This document shows, in pieces, positions 37,510-47,180 of a stretch of 64,000 nucleotides of DNA. This DNA is from Streptomyces alfalfae (GTDB lineage Bacteria; Actinomycetota; Actinomycetes; Streptomycetales; Streptomycetaceae). The notes beneath the pieces are model-generated. The model was not told where the DNA came from. It searched no databases and saw nothing but the letters and a program-made list of their open reading frames with translations. Location of the stretch: positions 1 to 64,000 of the forward strand of contig NZ_QEXM01000015.1 of NCBI RefSeq assembly GCF_004127445.1, written 5' to 3'. A program made the position numbers and the translations under genes. The stretch's first letter is position 1, and every line of letters starts with the position of its first letter.

Positions 37510-37687
37510 GTGCCGCCACCCCGCCCTCCTGTCCCGGTGCGGTGGGTGATCGTCTCACTCGCCGGCACACCGCCCCGACCCGGACCCGGGTCCGGATACA
37601 ACAGCCGGCACGCGTGCCCCATGCAGGCCCGACCCCGGCCGACCCGCCTGCCAGGCCGAGCACGTTCCTTACCTGCCGCCCATATGA

Positions 37688-38223
<536 letters not shown>

Positions 38224-38561
38224 GGGAAACCGCACCCCCAACCCACCAGACCCCGACTCCCCACCCCGGCCGCCCGGCCGGCAAAACCCCTGCGGTGGAG
38301 CGCCGGCAGTCAAGGGTGGCCCGAAGGGACATCGGCGCAGCCGACGCGACGAAGGAGCGCCCTTTACTGACGGGGCGGAACCGCCACACTCCCGGAGAAC
38401 CGGGCGGCCCCGGCAAGCACGCAACGCCCCCGGCCGCGGCCGAAGCCCGGGACGCACCCCGCGCAACGCCACACCCCCGCAGGTAACGACTTGGTTGCCG
38501 CAGAGCCTCCTTCCCTTGACGGCATATTCACGCCAGGCCTACCGTCCACACCGGTTGGACA

Positions 38562-38580
38562 GTTCGGAAAGTTTCCTAAC
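38562..38580. promoter_or_regulatory. ROK-type operator (CsnR box)
   Basis: GTTCGGAAA-G-TTTCCTAAC is a 19-bp palindrome with one mismatched pair, 42 bp before csnR. Palindromes centred on GGAAAGTTTCC are the known type of site for Streptomyces ROK repressors, including CsnR. It predicts autorepression of the whole csn operon. Confidence 0.75.
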
Positions 38581-38621
38581 AGTTAAGCGGCGGCAGCCGA
38601 CTGGCACAGGCAGGTGGCGTC

Positions 38622-39815
38622 ATGGCAGCAGGCAGCACCCCCGGGGCTCCGGGCACCCCGGGCACCCCCGGCACGCCGCGCGTCCTGCGGGCCATGAACG
38701 ACCGGGCCGTGCTGGACCTCCTCGTGGCGCACGGACCACTCACCCGTACCCGCATCGGCGAGCTGACCGGGCTGTCCAAGCCGACGACCTCCCAGCTCCT
38801 CGGGCGGCTCGAAGCGGCCGGACTCGTGCACACCACCGGCAGCCAGAGCGGGCGCCCGGGGCCCAACGCCCTGCTGTACGAGGTCCACCCCGGCGCGGGC
38901 CACGTCGCCGCCCTGTCCGCCGACCCCACCGGCATCACCGCCCTCGTCGCCGACATCACCGGCACGGTCCTCGGCAGGGAGCGCGTGGAGGCCGACGCCG
39001 TGGCCGAGGACGTGCGCCACCGCACCGCCCAGCTCGTCGCCGAGGCAGTCGACGGCGCCCTGCGGCAGGCGGGGCTCGGCCACGACGACCTGCGGGCGGC
39101 CGTCATCGGCACCCCCGGCGCCATCGACCCGCACACCGGCCAGCTCCGCTACGCCCCGCACCTGCCCGGCTGGCACTCCCGCACCCTGCGCGACGACCTC
39201 GCCGCGGTCCTCGGGACCCCCGTCGCCATCGAGAACGACGTCAATCTCGCCGCGGTCGCCGAGCAGTACGAAGGCGCCGCCCAGGACCACGACAACTACG
39301 TGCTGGCCTGGCTCGACGAGGGCGTGGGCGCCGCCATCGTGCTCGGCGGCACGCTGCTGCGCGGCGCGACCGGCGGCGCGGGCGAGATCGGCTACATGCC
39401 GCTGCCGGGCGCTCCCCTGGCACGCGGCGGCCCGGAGGCGACCTGCGGGCCCGACGGCGGCGGCGGCTTCCAGAGCCTCGTCTCCGCACCCGTGGTCCGC
39501 GAGCTCGGCGGCCCCGGCGCCTCCCTGGAGGACGCCCTCGCCGACGACGCCGTCCTCACCGAGGTGGCCCGCCGCATCGCCACCGGCATCGCGGCGGTCG
39601 TCGCCGTCGTCGACCCCGAACTCGTCGTCATCTCCGGCTCCGTGGCCCAGGCCGGCGGCGACAAGCTGCGCGCACGGGTGGAGGAGGAGCTGACCGGCCT
39701 CGCCCTGCCGCGCCCCCAGGTCGGCGTCAGCGAACTCGACGGCGACCCCATCCTCACCGGCGCCCTCCGCGAGGCCCTCACCCAGGCCCGCGACCAGGTC
39801 TTCGACACGGCCTGA
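38622..39815 (+). CDS. csnR: ROK-family repressor of the chitosan-oligosaccharide operon
   Basis: A 397-residue ROK repressor. A winged HTH occupies ~30-80 (LLVAHGPLTRTRIGELTGLSK), followed by a ROK sugar-kinase-like domain (VIGTPGAIDPHTGQ near 165, IENDVNLAAVAE near 205, GVGAAIVLGG near 235). The CxCGxxGC zinc site typical of NagC/Mlc is not preserved: the corresponding segment reads ATCGPDGGGGF. It heads a six-gene same-strand operon whose composition matches csnR-csnEFGHK of S. coelicolor, and glucosamine oligomers are the expected inducers. The preceding TPGTPGTPGTP leader is low-complexity. Confidence 0.85.
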   Translation: MAAGSTPGAPGTPGTPGTPRVLRAMNDRAVLDLLVAHGPLTRTRIGELTGLSKPTTSQLLGRLEAAGLVHTTGSQSGRPGPNALLYEVHPGAGHVAALSADPTGITALVADITGTVLGRERVEADAVAEDVRHRTAQLVAEAVDGALRQAGLGHDDLRAAVIGTPGAIDPHTGQLRYAPHLPGWHSRTLRDDLAAVLGTPVAIENDVNLAAVAEQYEGAAQDHDNYVLAWLDEGVGAAIVLGGTLLRGATGGAGEIGYMPLPGAPLARGGPEATCGPDGGGGFQSLVSAPVVRELGGPGASLEDALADDAVLTEVARRIATGIAAVVAVVDPELVVISGSVAQAGGDKLRARVEEELTGLALPRPQVGVSELDGDPILTGALREALTQARDQVFDTA

Positions 39816-39910
39816 CCCCACACCCGGCACCCGCACGCACGCCGAAGCAGAGCACACCAGAGCACAGCACCGCCCCGCCCCCTCCCCGTACTCCGTAAAG
39901 GAAGTCCGCC

Positions 39911-41239
39911 ATGCCGCGATGGCGCATACCCGCGGCGCTCGCCGCAGCCGGGCTCATGCTCGCCGGCTGCGCCAACCCGAGCGTCGGCAGCGCGAACGAC
40001 GACCCGACCAAGCCGGTCACCCTGAAGTTCTGGCACGGCTGGGCGACGCCCGGCGAGGTGAAGGCCGTCGACGACAGCATCGCCCGCTTCGAGAAGCTGC
40101 ACCCGAACATCGACGTCAAGGCCACCGGCAACGTCTCGGACGCCACCATCAACCAGGCCCTGCGCGCGGGCGGCGACAAGGCTCCGGACGTGGTGTCGTC
40201 CTTCACCACCAACAACGTGGGGCAGTACTGCGACTCCGGGATGTGGGCGGACCTCGACCCGTTCATGGAGAAGACCGGGCTCGACAAGCGCAAGACGTTC
40301 CCCAAGGCCCTGCTCGACTACACCAGTTACCGCGGCAACCAGTGCGCCCTGCCCCTGCTCGCCGACGCCTTCGGCATGTACTACAACAAGGACGCCTACG
40401 AGAAGGCGGGCATCGAGCGGCCGCCGCGCACCATGTCGGAGTTCGAGGAGGTCAGCAAGAAGCTGACCGTCCGCAGCGGCAGGAACTCGTACAAGCAGGT
40501 CGGGTACATGCCCAACTTCCGCTTCTACCAGAACAGCCCCGACCGGCTCTTCGCCCAGTGGGGGCCCCGGTACTTCGACGCGAAGGGCGACTCACGGCTG
40601 GCCGAGGAGCCCGCCACGTACGACTTCTTCAAGACCGCGCGGAGGCTCGCGCGGGCGCAGGGCGGCTTCGACGATCTCGAACGGTTCCGGCTCACCTTCG
40701 GTGACGAGATGTCCAGCCAGAACGCCTTCCTGACCCAGAAGGTCGCCATGCATCTGGACGGTGAGTGGCGCGGGCTGATGCTCAAGGACGCCAAGGCGGA
40801 CTTCGAGTGGGGCGTGGCCCCGCTGCCCGTCCCCGACGACCGGGCGGAGACGTACGGGCGCGGCTTCATCACGGGCACCGTCGCGGGGATCGCGCACAGC
40901 AGCAAGCACCAGAACGCCGCCTGGGAGCTGGTGCGGTTCCTGACCGCCGACACCCGGCAGGTCGTGAGCTTCGCGAACGCCATCCACAACGTGCCCTCCA
41001 CGTTCGCCGCGCTCAAGTCGCCGGACCTGGACGCCGACCCGACCTTCCGGACCTTCTTCGACATCCTCCGGAACAAGCACAGCAAGGCCCTGCCGCCCTC
41101 CGTGAACGGCGGCGCGTACGTCGTCTCGCTGGGTGACTTCGCCTACTCCGTGGAGGCCGGGCGCGTGGGTGACCTGCGTGAGGGCCTGAAGAAGCTCGAC
41201 GAGCAGATCGATGCCGACACCCTCCAGTCGAAGAGCTGA
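39911..41239 (+). CDS. csnE: ABC-transporter sugar-binding lipoprotein
   Basis: A 442-residue extracellular solute-binding protein (family 1). The lipoprotein signal MPRWRIPAALAAAGLMLAGC places the lipidated Cys at residue 20. Next comes the typical LKFWHGW segment. RBS AAAGGAAG precedes ATG 39911. By position in the csn operon it should bind chitosan oligosaccharides for import through CsnF/CsnG. No ATPase gene is present in the operon; a shared ATPase such as MsiK is expected, as for other Streptomyces sugar importers. Confidence 0.88.
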   Translation: MPRWRIPAALAAAGLMLAGCANPSVGSANDDPTKPVTLKFWHGWATPGEVKAVDDSIARFEKLHPNIDVKATGNVSDATINQALRAGGDKAPDVVSSFTTNNVGQYCDSGMWADLDPFMEKTGLDKRKTFPKALLDYTSYRGNQCALPLLADAFGMYYNKDAYEKAGIERPPRTMSEFEEVSKKLTVRSGRNSYKQVGYMPNFRFYQNSPDRLFAQWGPRYFDAKGDSRLAEEPATYDFFKTARRLARAQGGFDDLERFRLTFGDEMSSQNAFLTQKVAMHLDGEWRGLMLKDAKADFEWGVAPLPVPDDRAETYGRGFITGTVAGIAHSSKHQNAAWELVRFLTADTRQVVSFANAIHNVPSTFAALKSPDLDADPTFRTFFDILRNKHSKALPPSVNGGAYVVSLGDFAYSVEAGRVGDLREGLKKLDEQIDADTLQSKS

Positions 41240-41258
41240 AGAGCTTAAGGACCCCGCC

Positions 41259-42194
41259 ATGGCACTGACCCTCTCCAACCCCGCGCGCCGCAGACTGCGC
41301 ACGCTCGGGTTCCTCTCCCCCTGGCTCGTCGGCTTCAGCGTCTTCTTCGCGTATCCGCTGATCGCCACCGTCTACTTCTCGTTCATGCACTACAACCAGA
41401 TCAAGGAGCCCACCTTCGTGGGGCTGCGGAACTGGACGTACGTGTTCGAGCAGATGCCCCTGTTCGGCCCGGCCCTGTGGAACACGCTCTGGCTGGTCGT
41501 GGTCATGGTGGCCGTGCGGGTGGTCTTCGGGCTGTCGCTCGGACTGCTGATCACGAAGATCAAGACGGGGGCCGGGTTCTTCCGCACCGCCTTCTACCTG
41601 CCGTATCTCGCGCCTCCGGTCGCCGCCACCGTCGCCTTCGTCTTCCTGCTCAACCCGGGCACGGGGCCGGTGAACGAGGTCCTGGAGGCCGTCGGGATCT
41701 CGGGGCCCAACTGGTTCAACGACCCGGACACCGCCAAGCCCTCGCTCGTCATGCTCTCCCTGTGGGGCATCGGCGACCTGATGGTCATCTTCATGGCCGC
41801 CCTGCTCGACGTGCCCAAGGAGCAGTACGAGGCCGCCGACCTGGACGGCGCGGGGGCGTGGGCCAAGTTCCGCTACGTCACGTGGCCCGCGATCACGCCG
41901 ATCGTGATGTTCGCGGTGGTCACGGGTGTCGTGCAGACCATGCAGTACTACACGCAGGCCCTGGTCGCAGGAAAGGTCGCCTCCGGCGTCAACATCGGCC
42001 CCGGCTCCGTCATCCAGCCCGGTTACCCCGACCACTCGACCCTCACGGTCCCCCAGCTCGTCTACCAGCTGGGCTTCCAGAACTTCAACACCGGTGCCGC
42101 GTGCGTGCTCTCGCTCGTGCTCTTCGCCATCGCCATGGCCGTGACCCTGCTCCTGATGCGCAAGCGCTCCGGACTGCTCTCGGCGGAGGACTGA
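41259..42194 (+). CDS. csnF: ABC sugar transporter permease 1
   Basis: A 311-residue permease with six membrane helices (MalF type). The cytoplasmic EAA loop is seen as EQYEAADLDGAGAWAKFRYVTWP around 190-212. ATG 41259 follows AAGGA and lies 19 bp after csnE. Pairs with CsnG to form the channel for chitosan oligomers. Confidence 0.9.
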   Translation: MALTLSNPARRRLRTLGFLSPWLVGFSVFFAYPLIATVYFSFMHYNQIKEPTFVGLRNWTYVFEQMPLFGPALWNTLWLVVVMVAVRVVFGLSLGLLITKIKTGAGFFRTAFYLPYLAPPVAATVAFVFLLNPGTGPVNEVLEAVGISGPNWFNDPDTAKPSLVMLSLWGIGDLMVIFMAALLDVPKEQYEAADLDGAGAWAKFRYVTWPAITPIVMFAVVTGVVQTMQYYTQALVAGKVASGVNIGPGSVIQPGYPDHSTLTVPQLVYQLGFQNFNTGAACVLSLVLFAIAMAVTLLLMRKRSGLLSAED

Positions 42195-42203
42195 GGATTC
42201 CCC

Positions 42204-43112
42204 ATGACGACCACGACTCTCGGCGCGCCCGCCGCGCCCGCCCCCGCTCCGCCGCAGCCGCACGGCCCCGCCGCCGCCCGCGCCCGCCGCAAGCGCGTCC
42301 TGCACTGGATCGCCGTGCACAGTGTCGCGATCGCCGTCGCGCTGCTGTTCGTCCTGCCGTTCGTCTTCGTCTTCCTGACGTCGGTGATGAGCGACTCGCA
42401 GGCCATGAGCGGCGACCTGTGGCCCGACTCCTGGCACTGGTCGAACTACAAGACGGTGTTCGAGACGCCGGGCTTCCTGGACTGGTGGCGCAACTCGCTG
42501 CTCTACGCGGGGCTCGGCACCCTCTTCACGGTCTGCTCGGCCATCCCCGTGGCGTACGCGCTCGCCAAGTTCCGCTTCCGGGGCCGGCGCACCGCGATGC
42601 TGCTGGTCATCTCGACGATGATGCTGCCGCCGCAGGTCATCGTGATCCCCATGTACCTGGTCTGGGCCCAGCAGTTCCACCTGTCGGGCACGCTGTGGCC
42701 GCTGATCATCCCCATGGCGTTCGGCGACGCGTACTCGATCTTCCTGCTGCGGCAGTTCCTCCTCACCATCCCCAAGGAGTACATCGAGTCGGCCAAGGTG
42801 GACGGCTGCGGTGAGTTCCGCACCATGGTCAAGATCGTCGTGCCGATGGCGAAGCCGGGCATCGCCGCGATCGCGCTCTTCCAGTTCTTCTACTGCTGGA
42901 ACGACTACTTCGGGCCGCAGATCTACGCGGCCCAGAACCCCGGCGCGTGGACACTGAGCTACGGACTTGAGTCGTTCAAGAGCGCCCACAGCGTCAACTG
43001 GAACATGACGATGGCCGCGACCCTGCTCGTCATGGCGCCCGTCATCGTCATCTTCTTCTTCGCACAAAAGGCCTTCGTCGAAGGCGTCACCCTCACCGGA
43101 GTAAAGGGCTGA
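42204..43112 (+). CDS. csnG: ABC sugar transporter permease 2
   Basis: A 302-residue permease with six helices (MalG type) after an Ala/Pro-rich N-terminal tail. The EAA loop reads PKEYIESAKVDGCGEFRTM near 192-210. Starts 9 bp after csnF. Confidence 0.9.
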   Translation: MTTTTLGAPAAPAPAPPQPHGPAAARARRKRVLHWIAVHSVAIAVALLFVLPFVFVFLTSVMSDSQAMSGDLWPDSWHWSNYKTVFETPGFLDWWRNSLLYAGLGTLFTVCSAIPVAYALAKFRFRGRRTAMLLVISTMMLPPQVIVIPMYLVWAQQFHLSGTLWPLIIPMAFGDAYSIFLLRQFLLTIPKEYIESAKVDGCGEFRTMVKIVVPMAKPGIAAIALFQFFYCWNDYFGPQIYAAQNPGAWTLSYGLESFKSAHSVNWNMTMAATLLVMAPVIVIFFFAQKAFVEGVTLTGVKG

Positions 43113-43120
43113 GAACCGAT

Positions 43121-44386
43121 ATGAAGCTCGCAGTGGTCGGCGGAGGGTCGACCTACACACCCGAACTCATCGACGGATTCGCGCGGTTGAGGGACACCCT
43201 GCCGATCGAGGAGCTGGTCCTCGTCGACCCCGCCGCCGACCGGCTCGAACTGGTGGGCGGCCTGGCGCGGCGCATCTTCGCCAAGCAGGGCCACCCCGGC
43301 CGCATCGTCACCACCTCCGACGTGGACGCGGGCGTCGCGGACGCCGACGCCGTGCTGCTCCAGCTCCGCGTCGGCGGACAGGCGGCCCGCAACCAGGACG
43401 AGACGTGGCCGCTGGAGTGCGGCTGCGTCGGCCAGGAGACCACCGGCGCGGGCGGCCTGGCCAAGGCGCTGCGGACGGTCCCCGTCGTCCTGGACATCGC
43501 CGAGCGCGTACGCCGGACCAACCCGGACGCCTGGATCATCGACTTCACCAACCCCGTGGGCATCGTCACGCGCGCGTTGCTCCAGGCCGGGCACAAGGCG
43601 GTCGGCCTGTGCAACGTGGCGATCGGCTTCCAGCGGAAGTTCGCCAAGCTGCTCGACGTCACGCCGGGCGAGGTGCACCTCGACCACGTGGGGCTCAACC
43701 ACCTGACGTGGGAGACCGGCGTGCGTCTCGGGGGCCCCGGCGGTGACGACGTGCTCCCCAAGCTGCTCGCCGAGCACGGGGACGCGGTCGCCGAGGACCT
43801 GCGGATGCCGCGCGAGATCGTCGACCGGCTCGGCGTCGTCCCCTCGTACTACCTGCGCTACTACTACCAGCACGACGCGGTGGTCGAGGAGCTGCGGACC
43901 AAGCCGTCGCGCGCCGCCGAGGTGGCCGAGATGGAGCGGCAGCTCCTGGAGATGTACGGCGATCCTGCGCTCGACGAGAAGCCGGCGCTGCTCGGCAAGC
44001 GCGGCGGCGCCTTCTACTCCGAGGCGGCCGTGGACCTCGCGGCCTCGCTGCTCGGCAACGGCGGCAGCCCCCACCAGGTGGTCAACACCGTCAACAACGG
44101 CACGCTGCCGTTCCTGCCCGACGACGCGGTGATCGAGGTGCAGGCCGCGGTGGACGCCACGGGCGCCACGCCGCTCGCGGCGCCGGCGCTCGACCCGCTG
44201 TACACGGGGCTGATCGCCAACGTCACGGCCTACGAGGAGCTCGCCCTGAAGGCCGCGCTGCACGGCGGCCGCGACCGCGTCTTCACGGCGCTGCTCGCCC
44301 ATCCGCTGGTCGGGCAGTACGCGTACGCCGAGCGGCTCACCGACAGCCTGCTCGCGCACAACCGGGAGCACCTGGCGTGGGCGTAG
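43121..44386 (+). CDS. csnH: GH4 family NAD-dependent glycosidase (6-phospho-beta-glucosidase-like)
   Basis: A 421-residue GH4 enzyme, which cleaves glycosides by an NAD+/Mn2+ redox-elimination mechanism in the cytosol. Visible motifs are the NAD fold (VVGGGSTYTPEL), QETTGAGGLAKALRTVP, DFTNPVG, and the metal-binding Cys and His in GLCNVAIG and GLNHLTW. In this operon it should split imported glucosamine oligomers, perhaps after phosphorylation by CsnK. Starts 8 bp after csnG and overlaps csnK by 10 bp. Confidence 0.9.
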   Translation: MKLAVVGGGSTYTPELIDGFARLRDTLPIEELVLVDPAADRLELVGGLARRIFAKQGHPGRIVTTSDVDAGVADADAVLLQLRVGGQAARNQDETWPLECGCVGQETTGAGGLAKALRTVPVVLDIAERVRRTNPDAWIIDFTNPVGIVTRALLQAGHKAVGLCNVAIGFQRKFAKLLDVTPGEVHLDHVGLNHLTWETGVRLGGPGGDDVLPKLLAEHGDAVAEDLRMPREIVDRLGVVPSYYLRYYYQHDAVVEELRTKPSRAAEVAEMERQLLEMYGDPALDEKPALLGKRGGAFYSEAAVDLAASLLGNGGSPHQVVNTVNNGTLPFLPDDAVIEVQAAVDATGATPLAAPALDPLYTGLIANVTAYEELALKAALHGGRDRVFTALLAHPLVGQYAYAERLTDSLLAHNREHLAWA

Positions 44387-45363
44387 GCACGAGCGTGCTC
44401 GCGATCGACGCGGGCAACAGCAAGACCGACGTCGCGGTGGTCGCGGCCGACGGCGAGGTCGTCGGCGCGGCGCGCGGCGGCGGGTTCCAGCCGCCGCAGG
44501 TCGGCGTGGAGACCGCGGTGGACGTCCTCGCGGAGGCGGTGGCGCGGGCGTTCGCCGAGGCGGGCGTGGACTCCGTGGGCCATGTCTCGGCCTGTCTCGC
44601 CAACGCCGATCTGCCCGTGGAGGAGCGCGAGCTCGCGGACGCGCTGCGGAGGCGGGCCTGGGGCCCCTCCGTCGACGTGCGCAACGACACCTTCGCCATC
44701 CTGCGCGCCGGGCTCCTCGAGGACGCCGAGCCGCGGGGCGTCGCCGTGGTGTGCGGGGCGGGCATCAACTGTGTCGGCATGCTGCCCGACGGGCGCACGG
44801 CGCGCTTCCCCGCGATCGGCCGGCTCTCCGGCGACTGGGGCGGGGGCGGCGGCCTCGCCGAGGAGGCGCTGTGGCACGCGGCGCGGGCCGAGGACGGCCG
44901 CGGGGAGGCGACCGCGCTGCGCGAGACGCTGCCCGCGCACTTCGGCCTGGATTCGATGTACGCGCTGATCGAGGCGCTGCACCTGGGCCGCATCCCGGCG
45001 GTGCGGCGGCACGAGCTGACGCCGGTGCTCTTCGCGACCGCGGCGGCGGGCGACGGCGTGGCGCGCTCGCTGGTGGACCGGATGGCCGACGAGGTCGTCG
45101 CCATGTCGGCCGTGGCGCTTGAGCGCCTGGGGCTGCTCGCCGAGGAGGCTCCGGTCCTGCTGGGCGGCAGCGTCCTGGCGGCGCGTCATCCGCAACTGGA
45201 CAACCGCATCGCGGCGTTGCTCGCCGAGCGGGCGCCGAAGGCGGAGCCGCGGGTGGTCGTGGCGCGGCCGGTGCTGGGCGCCGCGCTGCTCGGCCTGGAC
45301 CAGGTGGGGGCTCCGACCGGGGTGCACGCGCGCGTGCGGGAGCAGTACGAGAGCGACGCCTGA
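44377..45363 (+). CDS. csnK: BadF/BadG-type sugar kinase (N-acetylglucosamine kinase-like)
   Basis: A 328-residue ASKHA-fold kinase. The phosphate-1 loop LAIDAGNSKTDVAVV is at the N-terminus, and later glycine-rich motifs (VVCGAGINCVG, GRLSGDWGGGGGLAEEA) are those of GlcNAc/glucosamine kinases. The GTG at 44377 overlaps the csnH stop, indicating coupling. It presumably phosphorylates glucosamine or its oligomers after uptake. Last gene of the operon; a strong hairpin follows. Confidence 0.88.
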   Translation: MGVGTSVLAIDAGNSKTDVAVVAADGEVVGAARGGGFQPPQVGVETAVDVLAEAVARAFAEAGVDSVGHVSACLANADLPVEERELADALRRRAWGPSVDVRNDTFAILRAGLLEDAEPRGVAVVCGAGINCVGMLPDGRTARFPAIGRLSGDWGGGGGLAEEALWHAARAEDGRGEATALRETLPAHFGLDSMYALIEALHLGRIPAVRRHELTPVLFATAAAGDGVARSLVDRMADEVVAMSAVALERLGLLAEEAPVLLGGSVLAARHPQLDNRIAALLAERAPKAEPRVVVARPVLGAALLGLDQVGAPTGVHARVREQYESDA

Positions 45364-45387
45364 GCGCCCCGCCAGGAGCCTCCCCTC

Positions 45388-45424
45388 CCGGGCCGCGCCG
45401 GGCTCAACGCCCGTCGCGGCCCGG
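45388..45424 (+). terminator. Terminator of the csn operon
   Basis: CCGGGCCGCGCCGGGC (45388-45403) pairs with GCCCGTCGCGGCCCGG (45409-45424), 16 bp with one mismatch around a 5-base loop, 24 bp after csnK. Confidence 0.8.
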
Positions 45425-45482
45425 CGTGTTCGACACCGCCGCCCCTCCCGTCCGCTCGCCCCGTTCGAGGGAAAAGGGAACC

Positions 45483-45505
45483 GAACACCTTCGAATGTCG
45501 TGTTC
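45483..45505. promoter_or_regulatory. Inverted repeat upstream of the PknG operon
   Basis: GAACAC-N11-GTGTTC, with TTCGAA inside the spacer, ~120 bp before the glnX-like start in the only A+T-rich part of the gap. A candidate operator or promoter-proximal site. Confidence 0.4.
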
Positions 45506-45623
45506 CAGAGCAGGGATCCGAACAAGATCGAGTCAAGGCCTGTGCGGATGTCAGTCCCTGCGGCAATACTTGCGGCCGTGGACTTCTTCCCGTGCCGCCG
45601 CGCCGGGCCGGAGCCGCAGTCCG

Positions 45624-47180
45624 ATGACCAAGGGGGAGGTCGAGGTCGAGGTGTCACATCCGCCGAACGGCAGCGCGGTGCCGCCGGACCCTCCGGCGCG
45701 GGCCGGGACTCCCGGTCAGGCCGGAGTGCCGGGGCCGTCCGCGCCGACGCCGCCCGCCGCCCCGCCGCAGCCGCCCCCGGGTGTCCCGCCCGCCCGCAGG
45801 TCTCCCACCGCACAGGCCGCCGCTCAGCCCGCCGCTCAGCCCGCCGCCAAGCGGCGCACCGCCTGGGCCGAGGGCACTGACCGGCTGCGCGCCGCGGCGA
45901 CCACCGAGCCGGGCAGGCTGCGGATCATCGGCGCCGTCCTCGCCGCGCTCGTCATCGGGTTCGGCGCGGTCACCACCTGGCAGATGACGGACCGCTCGGC
46001 TGCCGCGCACGACGTGCTGTACCGCAGCCAGCCGCTGAGCGACGACGCCGCCGCCATCTACCGCTCGCTGGCCGACGCCAACACCGCGGCGTCCAGCGGC
46101 TTCCTCGCCGGCGGCCAGGAGCCCGCCGCCGTCCGCGACCGGTACGAGCGGGACATCGAGCGGGCCTCGGAGAAGCTCGCCAAGGCCGCGTCGAACGCGG
46201 GCTCGACCTCGTCGTCGGCCGCCGCCGTCGGCAAGCTGAACGAACTGCTCCCGGAGTACACGGGCCTCATCGAGCGCGCCCGCGCCAACAACCGCCAGGG
46301 CCTGCCCCTGGGCGGCGCCTATCTGCGGTACGCGAACGACAAGATGCAGACGCAGATGCTCCCGGCCGCCGAGAAGCTGTACAAGGCGGAGAACGCCCGC
46401 CTGTCCTCGGACTACGCCAAGGCCGAGCCGTATCCGTGGTTCGCCATCGCCCTCGGCGTCGCCGCGCTCGCCGCCCTCGCGTGGACGCAGCGCCGCAACT
46501 ACCGCCGTACGAACCGGGTGTTCAACCCCGGCCTGCTCGCGGCGACGGCCGCCGGCACGGTCGTCCTGCTCTGGCTCGTCATCGGGCACACGTTCGCACG
46601 CTCCGGGCTCAACGAGTCGTACGACGACGGCGTGCGCTCCCTGAACGTCCTCAACGACGCCCGCATCGGCTCCCTGAAGGCCCGGGGCAACGAGAACCTC
46701 ACACTGGTGAGCCGGGGCGCGGAGACCACCGAGGTGAAGGGCGAGAGCAAGGACAAGTTCGACGTCTCCTACCGCGCGCTGATGAAGCGGCTCGGCGACA
46801 AGGACAGCGGCCTCCTCGGCGAGGCCGTCGCCCTCGCCGACGGCGACCCGGGCGGCGAGAACCCGGTGCTGGACGCCGCGGAGAACGTGGGCGTCTGGAA
46901 GGAACGTCACGAGGTGGCCCGCGAGAGCGACGACTCCGGTGACTACCAGGGAGCGCTCAACAAGGTCATCGGCGCCAAGGGCGCGACCGGCGAGTGCTTC
47001 GACAACGTGGACGCGGCCCTGGACCGGGCGCTGGCGCACGAGCGGCGGGAGTTCGAGCAGGCGGCCGAGGACGGCAGGGGCGCCATGCGCGGGCTGCCCG
47101 TCGGCGCCGCGGTTCTCGCGGTGCTCGGCGCGGGGGGCGCCGTGCTCGGCATCGGCCGCAGGCTCTCGGAGTACCGATGA
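45624..47180 (+). CDS. glnX: GlnX-like membrane sensor protein
   Basis: A 518-residue protein with a Pro/Ala-rich cytoplasmic N-terminus (1-100). Four membrane segments lie at ~101-118, 271-288, 303-325 and 490-512. An extracytoplasmic helical domain lies between the first two (~120-268) and another between the last two. It is directly upstream of, and overlaps by 4 bp (ATGA), a GlnH-like binding protein, with a PknG kinase further on. This is the order of mycobacterial glnX-glnH-pknG, where GlnX relays amino-acid binding to PknG. The call rests mainly on synteny and topology. ATG 45624 gives MTKGEVEVEV. Confidence 0.65.
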   Translation: MTKGEVEVEVSHPPNGSAVPPDPPARAGTPGQAGVPGPSAPTPPAAPPQPPPGVPPARRSPTAQAAAQPAAQPAAKRRTAWAEGTDRLRAAATTEPGRLRIIGAVLAALVIGFGAVTTWQMTDRSAAAHDVLYRSQPLSDDAAAIYRSLADANTAASSGFLAGGQEPAAVRDRYERDIERASEKLAKAASNAGSTSSSAAAVGKLNELLPEYTGLIERARANNRQGLPLGGAYLRYANDKMQTQMLPAAEKLYKAENARLSSDYAKAEPYPWFAIALGVAALAALAWTQRRNYRRTNRVFNPGLLAATAAGTVVLLWLVIGHTFARSGLNESYDDGVRSLNVLNDARIGSLKARGNENLTLVSRGAETTEVKGESKDKFDVSYRALMKRLGDKDSGLLGEAVALADGDPGGENPVLDAAENVGVWKERHEVARESDDSGDYQGALNKVIGAKGATGECFDNVDAALDRALAHERREFEQAAEDGRGAMRGLPVGAAVLAVLGAGGAVLGIGRRLSEYR

